A stretch of 44,855 nucleotides of DNA, from the NCBI GenBank assembly GCA_004335635.1, contig QAXH01001513.1:1-44855 (forward strand), in the 5' to 3' direction. Position 1 is the first letter of the stretch. Each line of letters begins with the position of its first letter. The position numbers and the translations under genes are program-made. The notes beneath the pieces were generated by a model. The model did no database searches, was not told where the DNA came from, and saw nothing but the letters and a program-made list of their open reading frames with translations. The stretch comes from Chloromonas sp. AAM2. Taxonomy: Eukaryota > Chlorophyta > Chlorophyceae > Chlamydomonadales > Chlamydomonadaceae. Positions 22,580-34,382 of this stretch are shown piece by piece.

Positions 22580-23271
22580 TCCACGTGCCTTTTCAAGCTA
22601 TGGCGTTTGTCGCCAAGAGTGGGTTTTATGTGCGTACATTTGCCCAATTTTCCGCACCAAGCCTATTGTGTGCATGTTCCAGGCATCTCTTTGAGTGCAA
22701 GGCGTTGGTATGAAGCATAGGATGAGATTTGGTTAGTCGCCGTAGATAGGCCTGTAGGCAGTGCAATGTGTGAACTGTCTGTCATAACGTTGTTTGTCCC
22801 AGAAGTGGCACCATACCATACTTACATTGCTGACACGCACAGCCTGGCCACAGCCCCTGTGACAACTGCACACATCACAGTATACCCAATCACAATTTGC
22901 AACTACAACACCCACACTGGTTCCTGGCGGTATTCCCACAGCGCACTGAGTCACTCAGGACAGGTGACACCAACACATTGCCACTGATCTCAGTGCAAGA
23001 CGCAAGAATTGTCCCAGAACTGGCAAACATCTTTTTTTTTACTAGTGTGTGTGCAAGTAGATGCAGGGCTGGTGTCTCAGCAGAGCGCATGTAATTCGAC
23101 AGAAACGTGTGTGTTCCAATTTCTGTTAATGGACCAATCCAACAGCGAGTTGGCCAGGTGTGCTTCCACAGGACACTTGCTTGACATTTGCGCTACAAGC
23201 ACGTAGCTCGAATTAAGATTGCCAGTGCTTGTTTGCAACCAGAGGACAGCGAGCACGATATTCTCAAGAAT
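22580..23271. other. Intergenic, contains one copy of a dispersed T-tailed repeat
   Basis: No gene was seen. About 22838-23040 is a copy of a repeat family also found near 26560-26617 and 36020-36140, ending in a T-run. A related but diverged box, TTTGTCCCAGAAGTGGCA, lies at about 22791-22808. Confidence 0.6.
22838..23040 (+). repeat. Dispersed repeat family, copy 1
   Basis: It shares three blocks in order with the reverse complement of about 36020-36140: a CCTGTGACA block, an ACAGTRTACCCAATCACA block and CACACTGGTTC. It ends in the 22-base box at 23007-23028 (ATTGTCCCAGAACTGGCAAA core), followed by a T-run. The left boundary is approximate and the copy has an extra segment before the box. 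Confidence 0.6.
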
Positions 23272-26200
23272 ATGTCTAGGCAGCGGATGTTGCGAGGTAG
23301 ATCAAGTAGAATGTCTGCAAAAACTGCTGACAACAAAACACGCTCACTGTCACCACGAATGCACCAGGTTGCCAACAAAGGAAATTTCTCATCAGCCACT
23401 GTTGGGCCTGATCAGCTGAGCTCCGCTGATGTGCTGCTTATAGATTTCGGCCAAAAGTGCCGAGGGCACACGCTGTCTCGTCCTAAAAGTGCACAGATCC
23501 AAGGTAGACGTAGATCATCAACCTGGGCACGACCTGCGACATGGCCTTTGACGCGCTCAGGGGACCATAAGTTTACCAAAACATTCAAAAGACGTACAGA
23601 TCCAAGGTCATGCGGAAGTCACATGGAACGTACAGCTCAATGTGCAGCTGGTGGAGCGTCCGGCAGTTGCTGATGTCGCAACGATCCACGCAACGATGTG
23701 TCAACGCATTCACGCAACGATCCCCCAATGCATCACAAGATTTCTACAAGAGAGATGGGCGCCTACAAACTTTCAAACTGATAAACCTCATACTCAATGC
23801 GCATGATACATGTGCATGAAGCCAGTGTTCCAAGGTTGCGCACTGATGGCTCTGAACCAAGGTTTGCAACTGAGCAGCAGCAGTGGCTGAAAACCATACT
23901 CGCAAAGCATAGCAAATGAATGCTTCACGTGCCAAGATTACGCGTGGAGCAATGCATGTCAGGTACTCAAGATGCTGCACCTGGCACTCTGGGTGCTCAC
24001 TCGAGCTGCATGAGTTGGAGTGTTCAGCCACAACAGTTAGCACAGCCATGGCGCACCAGCAGTGATGCCAGTAAAGGGCGTCTAAAATCAGGCTTCATTT
24101 GGGCAGCTGAAGACCACCTGCTGAACCTCTTTTATGTGCTTGCCGTGGAGGCAACAAGTAGCGCAGATATCCAACTGTCCTGTGTTTACAGAGTTGTCTG
24201 TATGCTGTTGCTTTGTGCTGCGCTTACAGACAAACCTTTGCGCTTGCATGGACGGCGGCATTCACAGCCGGCTGCATCTACACTGCGGTGATAGAACGTG
24301 ACCAGGTAACCAGCACTGCGTGCGCTTAGGAATGGCAGCAGCTGTCCAGCTGTTCTTGCCACATGATGCATGTTGGCCTGCCGCTCTGGCATGAGAGACA
24401 GCTTGAAGCGTGAGCTGGCACGGTTGCTGCCACCCATTACCAAGCCTTGATCTCCATACACAAGTCAAACTCGTATCATTATTGTTTGTACGCCAACTAA
24501 CCTTGGGCGCACCAAGCAGTGTTGCGCTTTGCATGACAAGAAACCTTCCCACCCAGCAAACACACAGAAGCAAGGGATCACCCTCATCGCCTGCTTGCAC
24601 AGGTGGTTTTGCACCTTGCCCTGTGGCGCTGGCTGCTCCTGTTGGCCCTGACACCCTGTGTGTGGTACGGGCCCTACCTAGTTGTCCTACTGCTGGCCAT
24701 GGTTATTGCGACCCACAACCCATTGGGAGGCACGCTCACAGCGTATGTGTTTGGGGGCGTGAGGGCGCACCTCATGCGGCTAGTGAGGAGCGTGGGAGGA
24801 CAGGTGTGGGTGTTTGGGTGGTGTGTGTCTGTGTGGGGTGGGTGTGTGGGTGGGGTGTGGGTGGGGTTGATGATGGGATCATCTGGGTTGGTGGTGCTGT
24901 ACATAGAGGGACAGGTTTGTGTGGGCAGTCTTGCCGCATGGTGGGCATGATGCCAGTATGTGGCGAGGGCTTGTATGGTGGAAGTCAGGCACCCCTTCAA
25001 GTCAACCCCAGAGCAGATCCGGCATCAGAGAGTGAATCCGACTTCAGACTGTGCCAGCTCGCAGACTCCTGACTGTTGCAGCACGGTGCGCTTGGTCATC
25101 TCCTAACGGTTTGTCCACTGTCAGAAGCGTATGTTAGATCAATCTGCTGTGACAGGCAGCGTGTGAGGTGCGCCGGACTGCTTTGCCTACCATGTGCAGG
25201 TGGCAGTGTGGGCGGTCGCCTACTGGAACCAGGACCGGGGGCCATCACTCCTACTGAATGTAAGGAGTCAAACCCACAAGCGTGATTTCCAAAGATTTCA
25301 GCACAGGCTGACAAGGCCTGCCCTGATCCAGGCAGACACGTGCACATCTTGGGCCACCTTGTGTTGGTTGATGATTTTGCTCAACACGCGGCATAGGCGG
25401 ATTAAGACAGGGCCTCTCGCGCCCTTGATGCACCCATACACGGACACTCCCCCTGTCATGCTCGCACGTCACCTGAATTGCCGTGGGTTATTTCCACCCC
25501 TTGACTCATGGGCCTTTCCTATGCATTCAGGTCTGGACGTGTGTGTCGCTGTTCTGTGCCGCGGGGCTGCTCAAATCCCTTGCGGCTCGGGCACTCAGCC
25601 GGCACTTCCACTCAGCTTCCTATCTGAAGCGCATGCAGGACGCAGTCAAGAAGGTAGAGGCACGTGACAAGCAGTTTGAGTGAATGGGCAGTAATCAGGC
25701 TTTGAGGACCAGGCCTTCAACCCACAGCCTGGGTCAACTCAAAGTGACTGTAACCTGCTCAAACATGGTCACACCGTTGTCTTTTGTTGTGTTGCCTCAC
25801 ACTCACTGCCCACAGGAGCTCATTTTATCGACTCTTTCCACTCGTTCGCTCGCTTCAGCAGCCAATGCCTCCAGAGCAAGCGGTTTGGCAGGGGCAGATG
25901 CTACCGCCACAACATTCCAAGATGTGCTGGCCCGGCTCAAGGACTCCTTGACACCACAGCAGAAAGCAGAACAGGCTGCAACTGCCACAGCTGCAGTAGA
26001 AACAGAGGTGTCTCAGCCAGGCTCCTCAAGCGGACGTGCACAGGGTGCTCCCGATCCTTCCGCAGCCAGTGGCGATGCCACAGCAGCAGCAACACCCACG
26101 ACGACAGGGATGGGCGGCAGGCAAAGTGAAGTGTCAGGTCTAGGCACGAGACCTCTGACATCGGCCACAGATGCTGAAACTGCATCGGGCACTATCTGTG

Positions 26201-29200
26201 TGAATGGCGAGCAGCTTATGCGTGCTGGCAGCAGCTCTCACCAGCTGACACATAGAAGCACTCAACACATAGAAATTCCAGTCCACACAGGCCCGTTGTC
26301 CCGCACCGGCTCGCTCTCAGTCCAGCACCAGCTGCCGACTGCAGCCAGTGGCAGGGGTTGGCAGGTGCAGCGCAGCGCCAGCAGCGGCAGGGAAGCAGGG
26401 CCGGCGACGGAGGGAGGTGACCCACAGACATCGTTTTGGCAACGGTGTGTGGCAAAACCAAGGCTGGGCTAGCAGGGTGTAGGTTCAGCATCTCTTGGCC
26501 AAGATGCATGGCAAAAAAAAGAAGTTGTTCCTCGCAAACCATCTGTGAGGACTCTCCATTACCACACTGGTGCCGTTTCTAAAAATTGTCCCAGAACTGG
26601 CAAACTTTTTTTTTTTTGCATCTGTCAGGATCTGGTTTGGGCATCATGTGACCCAGAGGCATGGCATGCATCTGCAAAGTGGGCCTTTACCTTACGCCCA
26701 CCAACATTCACAGTCATTGACCCCAGGTTATGTTGATGTGCACAGCATGTTGTTGTCCCTTGTTGGCCATGCATTCCAAGGCTTTGCCTTACTTCTTCTG
26801 TGAATACCCAGGTTACTGTGTGCCTTGTTCATTGAGCATAATAAGCCGCATATATTACCTAACTGCTAACGCGTATGATCAACTCGCCATTGTTGATGCT
26901 GCCCTGTCACTGCATGCAGCATGCAGCGCTCCTGGCACCTGGCCCAGCAGCTCCACTCCCCTGATGGTGCACTGGACGCCACCCAGCCACTCACAACCAG
27001 CCCACATCAGGCCACTGAGTTCCAGCCCCTCCTGAGCCCTGGAGGCCTCTCCTCTAGCCCTCAGGCAGGGGCAGGAGGCTGGGTGCCTGTCAGCTCACAT
27101 GGGGATCAGCTGGGCGCAATGCATGGCGGCCAGCACGCCAATGGGGCACCTGAGGCTGCTACGGATGCTGCTGCGGGGTTGAGTCAGTATCAGGACATGC
27201 CCCTCTCAAGGTGAGCTGGGGAGGTGGAGATTGTACAAGCGAGTACTTCCAACATATCAGAGGGATGCTTGGCACGACTGTGTTGGTCAGCGAACGGCCT
27301 CTGAACCTTGCCTCTGGTAGTCAGACCATGCAAATCTCTGTTTGGTAGGCTCGGCAGGCTTGCAATGCCATTTGTTTGATGTTCATGCTGGTTGGTTTTG
27401 CAGGCTGGAGCAGCACATCATGGGCAGCAGGCTGTTGATGCCGCTGGCCGAGCAACTGGGCATGGTGCGTGGAATGCCCAAGGGCAGGGCAACGTTAGGG
27501 AGCCAGGCAGATAACAAGTTGCGAGGCATCAAGGCAGCAGGCGCAGGATGTGGTCAAGGGACTGATCGGCAGGCAGGAAGGCCTGTGTGTGCGCCTGCAC
27601 CCCTTCATGCTAAATGCCAAATGCCGTAATGCATGTGCGGCTGATGTGCCTACGTGACTGATGCAGAGAGTACGCTTTGCTGCGAATTGACATTGACGAT
27701 TGGCATGTGGTTTCCATGCATGTCCTCGTTTTGCTATCTTGCTCAGAGTAGTTCAGAGCAGTTGCCATCCTGCTCCGCGTCGGTGATGGCTTCCACAGCT
27801 AGCTGTAGCTCGGCTTGTAAACAGACAGACTGGTGTGGTTTATTATGTGGCTGGTGTGGTTTGCCTGCACAGGAGGCAGGTGGCGAGGAGGTGGCTAAAG
27901 GCAGCCCTGAGGAGACTCAGAGGCTGGCGCTGTGGCTCCTGTGGAACATCACCGGCAGGGACATCAACCGGTGGGCAGGGCAACAGGGGCCAGGGCAAGC
28001 TGCACTGAGATGTGCCAGCCAGGGATAGTAAAGACAATGACTGGCAGACGCTGCTGTCAATGACACCCATTTGGCAACGCACATGCCGCTGCACATGCGG
28101 CCCAGCCTCCGCTTGCGGCCCAGCCTCCGCTTGTTGCCCATGCACTGCCTACTTGAGTGCTAGCCTCGGTACAAGGATGGTCACCATTTGCCAACAGCAC
28201 CATGTGCTTGCTGCGCTGCTGGAAGAAGATCCCCCCTTTTGCTTTGCAGAAACTGAAGACAGGTTTGCAGAGTTAGGAAGGTCAGAGATCCCATGTGGCT
28301 GTTGACATGCAGCTCACGTTAGCAACTTGCATGTGTGTGAGCACATGCAGGTCACACTTCACAAAGGACGATCTGGCAGTGTTCCTGCAAGGAGAGCAAC
28401 AGGTAACTAATACGGTTCCAATTTCAGCTACAAATGTTCGCATGTCATCCAGTGATCGCTGCTCGTCATGTGGTGTGCGGCACAGCTGCTGCCAGTTCAT
28501 GTGATGCACGTATGCAGGTGGAAGACGTTTTTTCCTTACTTGATGTGGATCGTGACGGGCTCGTGACCTTTGACAACATGGTTTCCTGCATCACTGCGGT
28601 GCATCAGGTGTGCGGTGGCACAGTGCAGCGCATGCATGAAAGCGCTGCACACATGCTGCAGCCCTAGGTATGAGGTGGTGACTTTTCCTGCTGTCGTCAG
28701 TCTTGTCCCTAGGTGTTGCTATGGTGACCATAGCTCATACATCATCATCACACCTCACACGCGCATGTCAGGCACTGTGGCCATGGCTCATATATCATCA
28801 TCACACCTCACACTCGCGTATCAGGCACTGTGGCCATGGCTCATTCATCATCATCACACCTCACACGCGCACGTCAGGCACTGTGGCCATGGCAATTACT
28901 GCTCTGGCCGCCATGGCTCATGTGACATAAGCATGCAGGGTAGCTGTGGCCATGGCAATCCTCGTTGGGTCTATGGGTCCCTTTGTGCCCTCTGATTAAG
29001 CTGCAGGAACGGCGTAAGCTAGCAATGACGCTTCAGGACACCAAAAGCGTAGTGGGAAAGCTGGAACTCATATGGTGAGTGTCTGAGTTCCGCTGCACGT
29101 CCAGCTGGCACAACACACTGTGGAATGTGAGAGTGAGTTCGACGGGGCGCATCAGCAAGAAAACGTAATGTGGTCAATTTGACTTCATGCATGACGCACA

Positions 29201-32200
29201 AAGTGCAGGAGGGTTGCTGAAGGAGCTGATCGATCCTGGCTGGCATGGCCTGCAAATCATGCCAAGGATCATCTACAGCAAGTTACTGCATGCAAGCATT
29301 GAACGTGTGCACATGCGCTTGTCGCTGCAGTGCGACAGTCCTCTACATCATCACAGCCATCATCTGCTTATCCATATTCGAAGTGAGTGCACTGGAGCTC
29401 TCTGACAAGAGCCACGAGTCTGCAGCTGCACCATGACACTGCACACACAATCACAGCTGGCATTCAAGTGGCGCGATCTTTGCGCACCATGCCATGCACA
29501 CCATTGTCCGCACGCATACGAGTATCCTGGTCACGAGTATCCTGGTAAAACTACATGCCTGCACAGGATTGTATGCGGATGGCAGGGGTATATGGACATT
29601 GGGTGATGCTGGCACGTCGTGGGTCAAACCAAAGCCATCCATGCGTGCAGGTTTCCATTCGAGAGCTGTGGCTGACCGTTTCCTCGGCCCTGCTGGCCTT
29701 TGCCTTCGTGTTTGGACCCTCGCTCAGATCTGTCTATGAGAGTGTGGTGTTCCTCTTCGTGGTGAGTTCATAGCCTGAGCTGCGCCTTGCGGTACTGAAT
29801 GATGCATGTCACTGCAAAGGGGATTCACATCATTCTACTGGATGGATTGGACATCTAATGTGCATGCCATGTGAGCAGTTCTCACGCTCTACCTTGCTAC
29901 AGTTTTACATCACTGTTTGCCCAGGAGGCTGCATGCATGTGTGCTCTCCAGTCACGAACACCTGTACTGGAGTGCGAACCAGAGGTTGCGTTCGCTCTGC
30001 GCCTGGCCCAGCAGCACAGGGATTGCTGTGGCTCCCTGCAGCAAAGGGAGACTGCTGCTGCAAGTCCATTGCAGTGGTTGTGGCATTGCCTGTTATACAC
30101 TGATGACTCTACAGTTCCAATCCGCTGCAGGTCCATCCCTTTGACGTGGGGGACACACTGCAGCTCACCTCAGGGGACATAGTCAAGGTGAGGGAGACAT
30201 GCGTGCCAGTGCACGCTGCACCCCCAGCCACCGGCCTGTGCAGCAACTCCCACAGCCAGGTCGCAAAACCATTCCACGAATGTGGCTAGCTTGTGGCGTG
30301 GTGAACAGCAGCGGACTGGTTTGGACTTGTCTGGGTGCTCACAGGTTGAGGAAATCGCCTTGAACTTTGTGACGTTGGTGCGTGTGGACGGTCGCCGCGT
30401 GTGGTACCCAAACCCCAAGCTCATCACAGAGGCCTGTGTCAATCTGTCCAGGTGCGGACAGGCAGCACTTGTAGACATCTGTCTACTCCTGAGGGTCTAG
30501 CAAACTGACCAGAAGGTGCATCTTCGAACAGCAACCTTTCTTTCATCTCCTGCATGGCTTCACATGCAGTGTTTGCTGTCAGTGCGAGTGTGCCCGCCTT
30601 ATGCAGCTGTTGACGTGGCACCACAACACCAGATGTGGGCACTCATTGCTGCCACCGCACCCGTCAGTTGCGGCTGGCATCTGGCCTGCACATTGGACGG
30701 CACATATGAACCCCATCGGGTCAAAGAGTACGGCCTGATTAGACGCACCTGTGCAATACAGCACATACCTGCACAACACGGCATGTGTGCTGCTGTCAGC
30801 TAGTATGGATAAACGATCAAGTCAACAAACGTTGTTGCTGGTATCAATCGCTGCAGGTCCGATCCCCTGTTCGACAGCGTTGTGATCATGGTGGATGTGG
30901 GCGTGCCACCCAGCCTGATGGAAGTACTGAAGGTAAGTCATTACATCCATCCATCATGTGGAATGGTAAAACAGACCTTTGCATACTTGTTTTCAGGGCC
31001 ATGTGAGATGTCTTCCTCAAGGGCCTGCTGTAAGCTTCATGTGTTTTTCTCCAGGGCCTGTCCACAAACAGCACGTGACAGTGATACATATGGCGGGGCT
31101 GCCCTTACCCGGACACGGGTATACGGCATGGCCATTGATCTCACAGTCCATGTGCGGTGTGCATAGTTCTGGCTACTCACGTCATAAACAGTGATGTCTG
31201 CTCCGTACAGGATGAATCATGCTTGCTAGGCCTTGTGCACGTGGCGTGCACCAAACAACACGCAAGTTGTTGTGTGCGCTCTGTTGTTGTAGGATGCAAT
31301 CTGCAAGTTTGCCGGCGAGCATCCGTCTGAATACACAGGCGCTGCAGCAGTTTTTGTCAGGTGGGTCGATTAACGTTCATAGTTGGGCAGCTGAGGGCAA
31401 AAGTCATCTGTGGCGCAGCCTGGCTGCCGACTGAAATCGCATCATGCCAATGAACTTCAATGCCTATTCGCCATGAAATTGTATTCGCCCCAATGATGCA
31501 TGTGATGTACAGGAGTGTGGAGGCGCAGAACAAGCTGGCTGTTGTTGCGCGGTGGGAGTACACGCACACAGGCGAGGAGGTAGGTGACAGGCTGGGGGTG
31601 GGACATCGCATGGTGCATGTGCATGCAGCTGCCCTGTTTAGCAGAATCAAGGAGTATGTGCATTACTTGACAGCAACTAAGGCGAACTAGTCCTCCAGCT
31701 CCTGCCCCTCGCACTGGTCTGAACCAGAACCAAACCTGGGAACCTGCCAATCGTTTTTCTCTGCTTCCCGAGCTAGCTCGTAACATACAATCTGCTGCTG
31801 CTGTTCAGGTGCCTTACACGAACCGGTGGCGCGGTCACATGCTCATGGCCCTGGCCGCAGCCCTGGCAGCACAGGGCGTCACCTACACCATGCCACCACA
31901 GGTACGCTCCTCACTGACAGTAACAGCACGGTGATGTCCGTGCAGCCATGGTACTGTGGCGTTCACCACCCAGCGCAACGCAATGTCTGCCCTGTGAATC
32001 GTGTTGTGCACACGCCTATGGTGCTGCCTAGACCAAGACCTGAAGCGTGACAGGAAACACTCATGATCCAAAAAGGGGCTGATGTTTTGCTTCCTGCCAC
32101 CCGAGCCTGATCGTTGCAGTGAAAGCATCTCCTGTGAGCACACTTGCGTTCTGCCATACGCATTGACAGTCCATGTCATCCTTTATACAGGGGCACATGC

Positions 32201-32322
32201 GGTTACCAATGGTTATCCAACGCTGTTGTGAATCTCTGGCCTGCGTGCAGGTTGTGTATCAGGTGGAGCATGAGCTGGGGAAGACCCCTGCGGCTTCACG
32301 TCTGCCGCCCTCTGCATGGTAG
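23272..32322 (+). CDS. MscS-family mechanosensitive channel with EF-hand (plant MSL10/yeast Msy type)
   Basis: Exons: 23272-23606, 24230-24305, 24603-24803, 25200-25259, 25531-25653, 25816-26444, 26920-27210, 27404-27464, 27873-27970, 28351-28402, 28518-28607, 29007-29074, 29331-29382, 29651-29761, 30131-30187, 30345-30451, 30857-30932, 31293-31360, 31513-31579, 31809-31901, 32251-32322; all phases match, 928 residues. A basic Ser/Arg-rich N-terminus precedes four membrane segments (residues about 112-245), then a Ser/Ala-rich loop. An EF-hand follows (DVDRDGLVTFDN, residues 651-662), then ERRKLAMTLQDTKSVVGKLE, a fifth helix, and the pore helix ELWLTVSSALLAFAFVFGP. The MscS beta-domain has HPFDVGDTL and VWYPNPKLITEACVNLSRSD. 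The conserved second half identifies a tension-gated ion channel of a cellular membrane. The first exon and the exon end at 27464 are the least certain parts. Confidence 0.9.
24804..24882 (+). repeat. G/T-rich low-complexity tract at an intron 5' end
   Basis: Directly after the donor at 24804 the intron is almost only G and T, with at least seven GGG or GGGG runs on the coding strand. The ordinary open frames through it are not coding. Confidence 0.85.
26560..26617 (+). repeat. Dispersed repeat family, copy 2 (3' end only)
   Basis: The 22-base box is identical to copy 1 (26584-26605) and is followed by 12 T residues. It lies in an intron of the MscS-type gene. Only a short upstream part (CACACTGGTGCC) resembles the other copies, so this copy is truncated. 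Confidence 0.65.
28097..28132 (+). repeat. 18-bp tandem duplication in an intron
   Basis: GCGGCCCAGCCTCCGCTT is repeated twice without a gap, at 28097-28114 and 28115-28132, in the intron before the EF-hand exons. Confidence 0.9.
28735..28893 (+). repeat. 53-bp minisatellite, three units, intronic
   Basis: Three head-to-tail 53-bp units (28735-28787, 28788-28840, 28841-28893) begin TCATAC/TCATAT/TCATTC and end GGCACTGTGGCCATGGC, differing at only a few bases. They lie in the intron between the EF-hand exon and the ERRKLAMTL exon. A degenerate partial unit follows. Confidence 0.95.
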
Positions 32323-33518
32323 TGAAGAGCGAACTTGCAACATGAAGCCAAAAGGGCCGCATGTATTCCTGAGTTTTACGACCACGAACACAATGGGCTG
32401 GCTCAGTACGTGTTTTCAGGCCTTTGTTGCAACAGAACATCACTTGCATCTTCAGAGACGTGGTCAGAGCTGGTCAGACCAACCCTATTCATTTCTACAA
32501 TGCATCATTCAAGGGCGTGGCAAAAGCCTTTTTCTTCTGAGATTAGTCAGCCTCGTCTCTTGCATGGCTTGCTAGCGTTCAAGCTCGGTCTTATGTTGGG
32601 GCCCCTTGGTGTGATCTCTTGATACACAGCTCGATGTTTGCGCACCCCATGTCTTTAACCACTTCCAGCCAACTGGTTAATTGAATGCTTGTGCCAAACA
32701 AGGCAATACACAGGTAGGCGAAGAAAAGGCTGTGGCTGTGCATTAGTCTGTGGTTCTGAACCAGCAGAACAACGTGTTGCGTTCAGTCACGCCGTCACAG
32801 AAGGCGGGGGGATGATATATATATATGATATATCATTCAGGGTTATCTGTTACAAGAAGATTCATTTGAGTTCCCATCTTGTGCAATTTAGGGCTTCCTC
32901 CTAGTGAGGTAGCGACAGACCTGGCAGTCAATTATTGGATCGGATTCATTTTGGCAACCTCTTCCGCCAGCTCGAGAGGCACAGAAAGAATGTTTACAGA
33001 TCGTTACTGGTTGTATCACAAACCATCTGGCGCTCAGAAGACGTGCACACAGAACTGAACTTCACCGAACAGATCTCAAGAGAGCATGCTAATCTGCATG
33101 GCAGCAACATCACTGCAGTACAGAAACCCATCTTAACATGGCCTGAGATTTGTACCACCGGATCATTCTGCGCTCAAAACACACAAACCCCTATTGTATC
33201 TTGGACGCCAGCTCGAAAATTGCCATAGCACAAAAAGTCGAAACAAAGAAGGCGTTGGAATTGCTGTGTGTGCCTTGCACGTGTCAGCTGATGCAAACAC
33301 GTGCTCATGTGCCTGCTGCAGCAAGGTTATAGGCATGCCGTCTAATGCAGCAGCGTGAAATCAAGCGCCTAACCTGCTAATGTCAGCATGATAGTGTCTG
33401 AACTGAGGTAGATTGCCGATAGATTGCTGAGTGCCTGATGCCTCTGAACTGGTCAACACGTTGTGAAGCTTTGATAATTATGTCACAAAGAAATTCACCG
33501 TAGAATCCAGCTGTCTGC
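32323..33518. other. Convergent intergenic region, MscS-type gene and CCB3
   Basis: This holds the two 3' UTRs. No gene, RNA gene or transposon was recognised. The only structure is the AT-rich palindrome at 32812-32836. Confidence 0.6.
32812..32836. repeat. AT-rich hairpin
   Basis: ATGATATAT and ATATATCAT form 9-bp perfect arms around a 7-base spacer, about 490 bp past the channel gene stop. Confidence 0.7.
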
Positions 33519-34094
33519 CTAGATGCCTCCTTGGCGCTCAATGAGGACAAGCAACCCTTGGGGCCCCAGCAAAATCTCACTAAAGAACGAAAGCAGCCCT
33601 ACCCAGACAATGGGCGTGACATCTACACCTCCCACAAGAGGTACTACTTTCCGGGTGATTGATAGAATGGGCTCGGTGGGTGTGTACGCCAAAGCCCATG
33701 GAAAAGCGTTGACATCTAGGCTGGGGTACCAGGTCATGGGGATGCGAACGATGTACAGGAAGGTGAAGAGCGTGAAGGTGGGCCGCATGAAGTCCGCTAT
33801 GGAGTGCACTGCTGCTGCATCAAGCACTTGTGCGCTGGCTGGGAGTGCTGTAGTTAGGGTAGCCAGCATGGCCAGGCCACCCAGGCTCAGGTGTGCCTGT
33901 TGTCGCGCTGGGCTGTCATCGTGGCATGAACGAGTGCTGGGGTTTGGTATGGTTGGTTCCTGGCATTCAATCCTGGACAGGTTACGAGGAAGCGCTGCTG
34001 CCTGCCCGGAAAGCCTCTGGACAGGAACGTCTCTCAATCTCGTGGTTCCACCACGGCAAGGCTGCGCGAACCGAGCGTTTGCTTGAAGGTACAT
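33519..34094 (-). CDS. CCB3: YGGT-family chloroplast protein CCB3/YlmG
   Basis: Intronless frame of 191 residues starting at the ATG at 34094. CCB3 is a thylakoid membrane factor of the CCB pathway that attaches the unusual heme to cytochrome b6; related YlmG proteins act in nucleoid or thylakoid organisation. Residues 1 to about 75 form a Ser/Arg-rich chloroplast transit region, then a hydrophobic stretch ending ALPASA suggests a processing site. The YGGT domain follows with two helices: LFTFLYIVRIPMTWYPSLDV, then AYTPTEPILSITRKVVPLVG, and the diagnostic VDVTPIVWVGLLSF with EILLGPQGLLVL. This last block matches plant CCB3 rather than other YlmG members. Divergent from SAP18 across 288 bp. 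Confidence 0.93.
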   Translation of the reverse strand: MYLQANARFAQPCRGGTTRLRDVPVQRLSGQAAALPRNLSRIECQEPTIPNPSTRSCHDDSPARQQAHLSLGGLAMLATLTTALPASAQVLDAAAVHSIADFMRPTFTLFTFLYIVRIPMTWYPSLDVNAFPWALAYTPTEPILSITRKVVPLVGGVDVTPIVWVGLLSFFSEILLGPQGLLVLIERQGGI

Positions 34095-34382
34095 GGCTCC
34101 AGATACCTGACCAAGTGGTGGTCACGCAGGCCTGCAAGGTACTCTTTCTTCTAGTAGCCTGCAAACCGGCGGCACCTGTGCCACATGCGTCGATCATTCA
34201 TGTCGGTCATCAGCTCCGTCTGCTGGTGGATCTACAACACGCCTCTAGCATTGTATTTGTGTGATTGCATATTTCCATACATCACCAAGTTGTGCTCGTC
34301 GGCGATCTCTGGAGCAAGGGTTGTGCGCAGGCCGTGTTCAGCTCAGCCAGCGTTTCAGTGACCGAGATAGAACAATAGCATA

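Noticed and set aside
28735..28893. CRISPR-like array
   Set aside because: The 53-bp units are contiguous with no unique spacers, and the context is eukaryotic.
28703..28995. His/Thr/Ser-rich repeat peptides across the 53-bp minisatellite
   Set aside because: The repeat lies in an intron flanked by well-matched exons at 28607 and 29007; the frames result from the tandem repeat.
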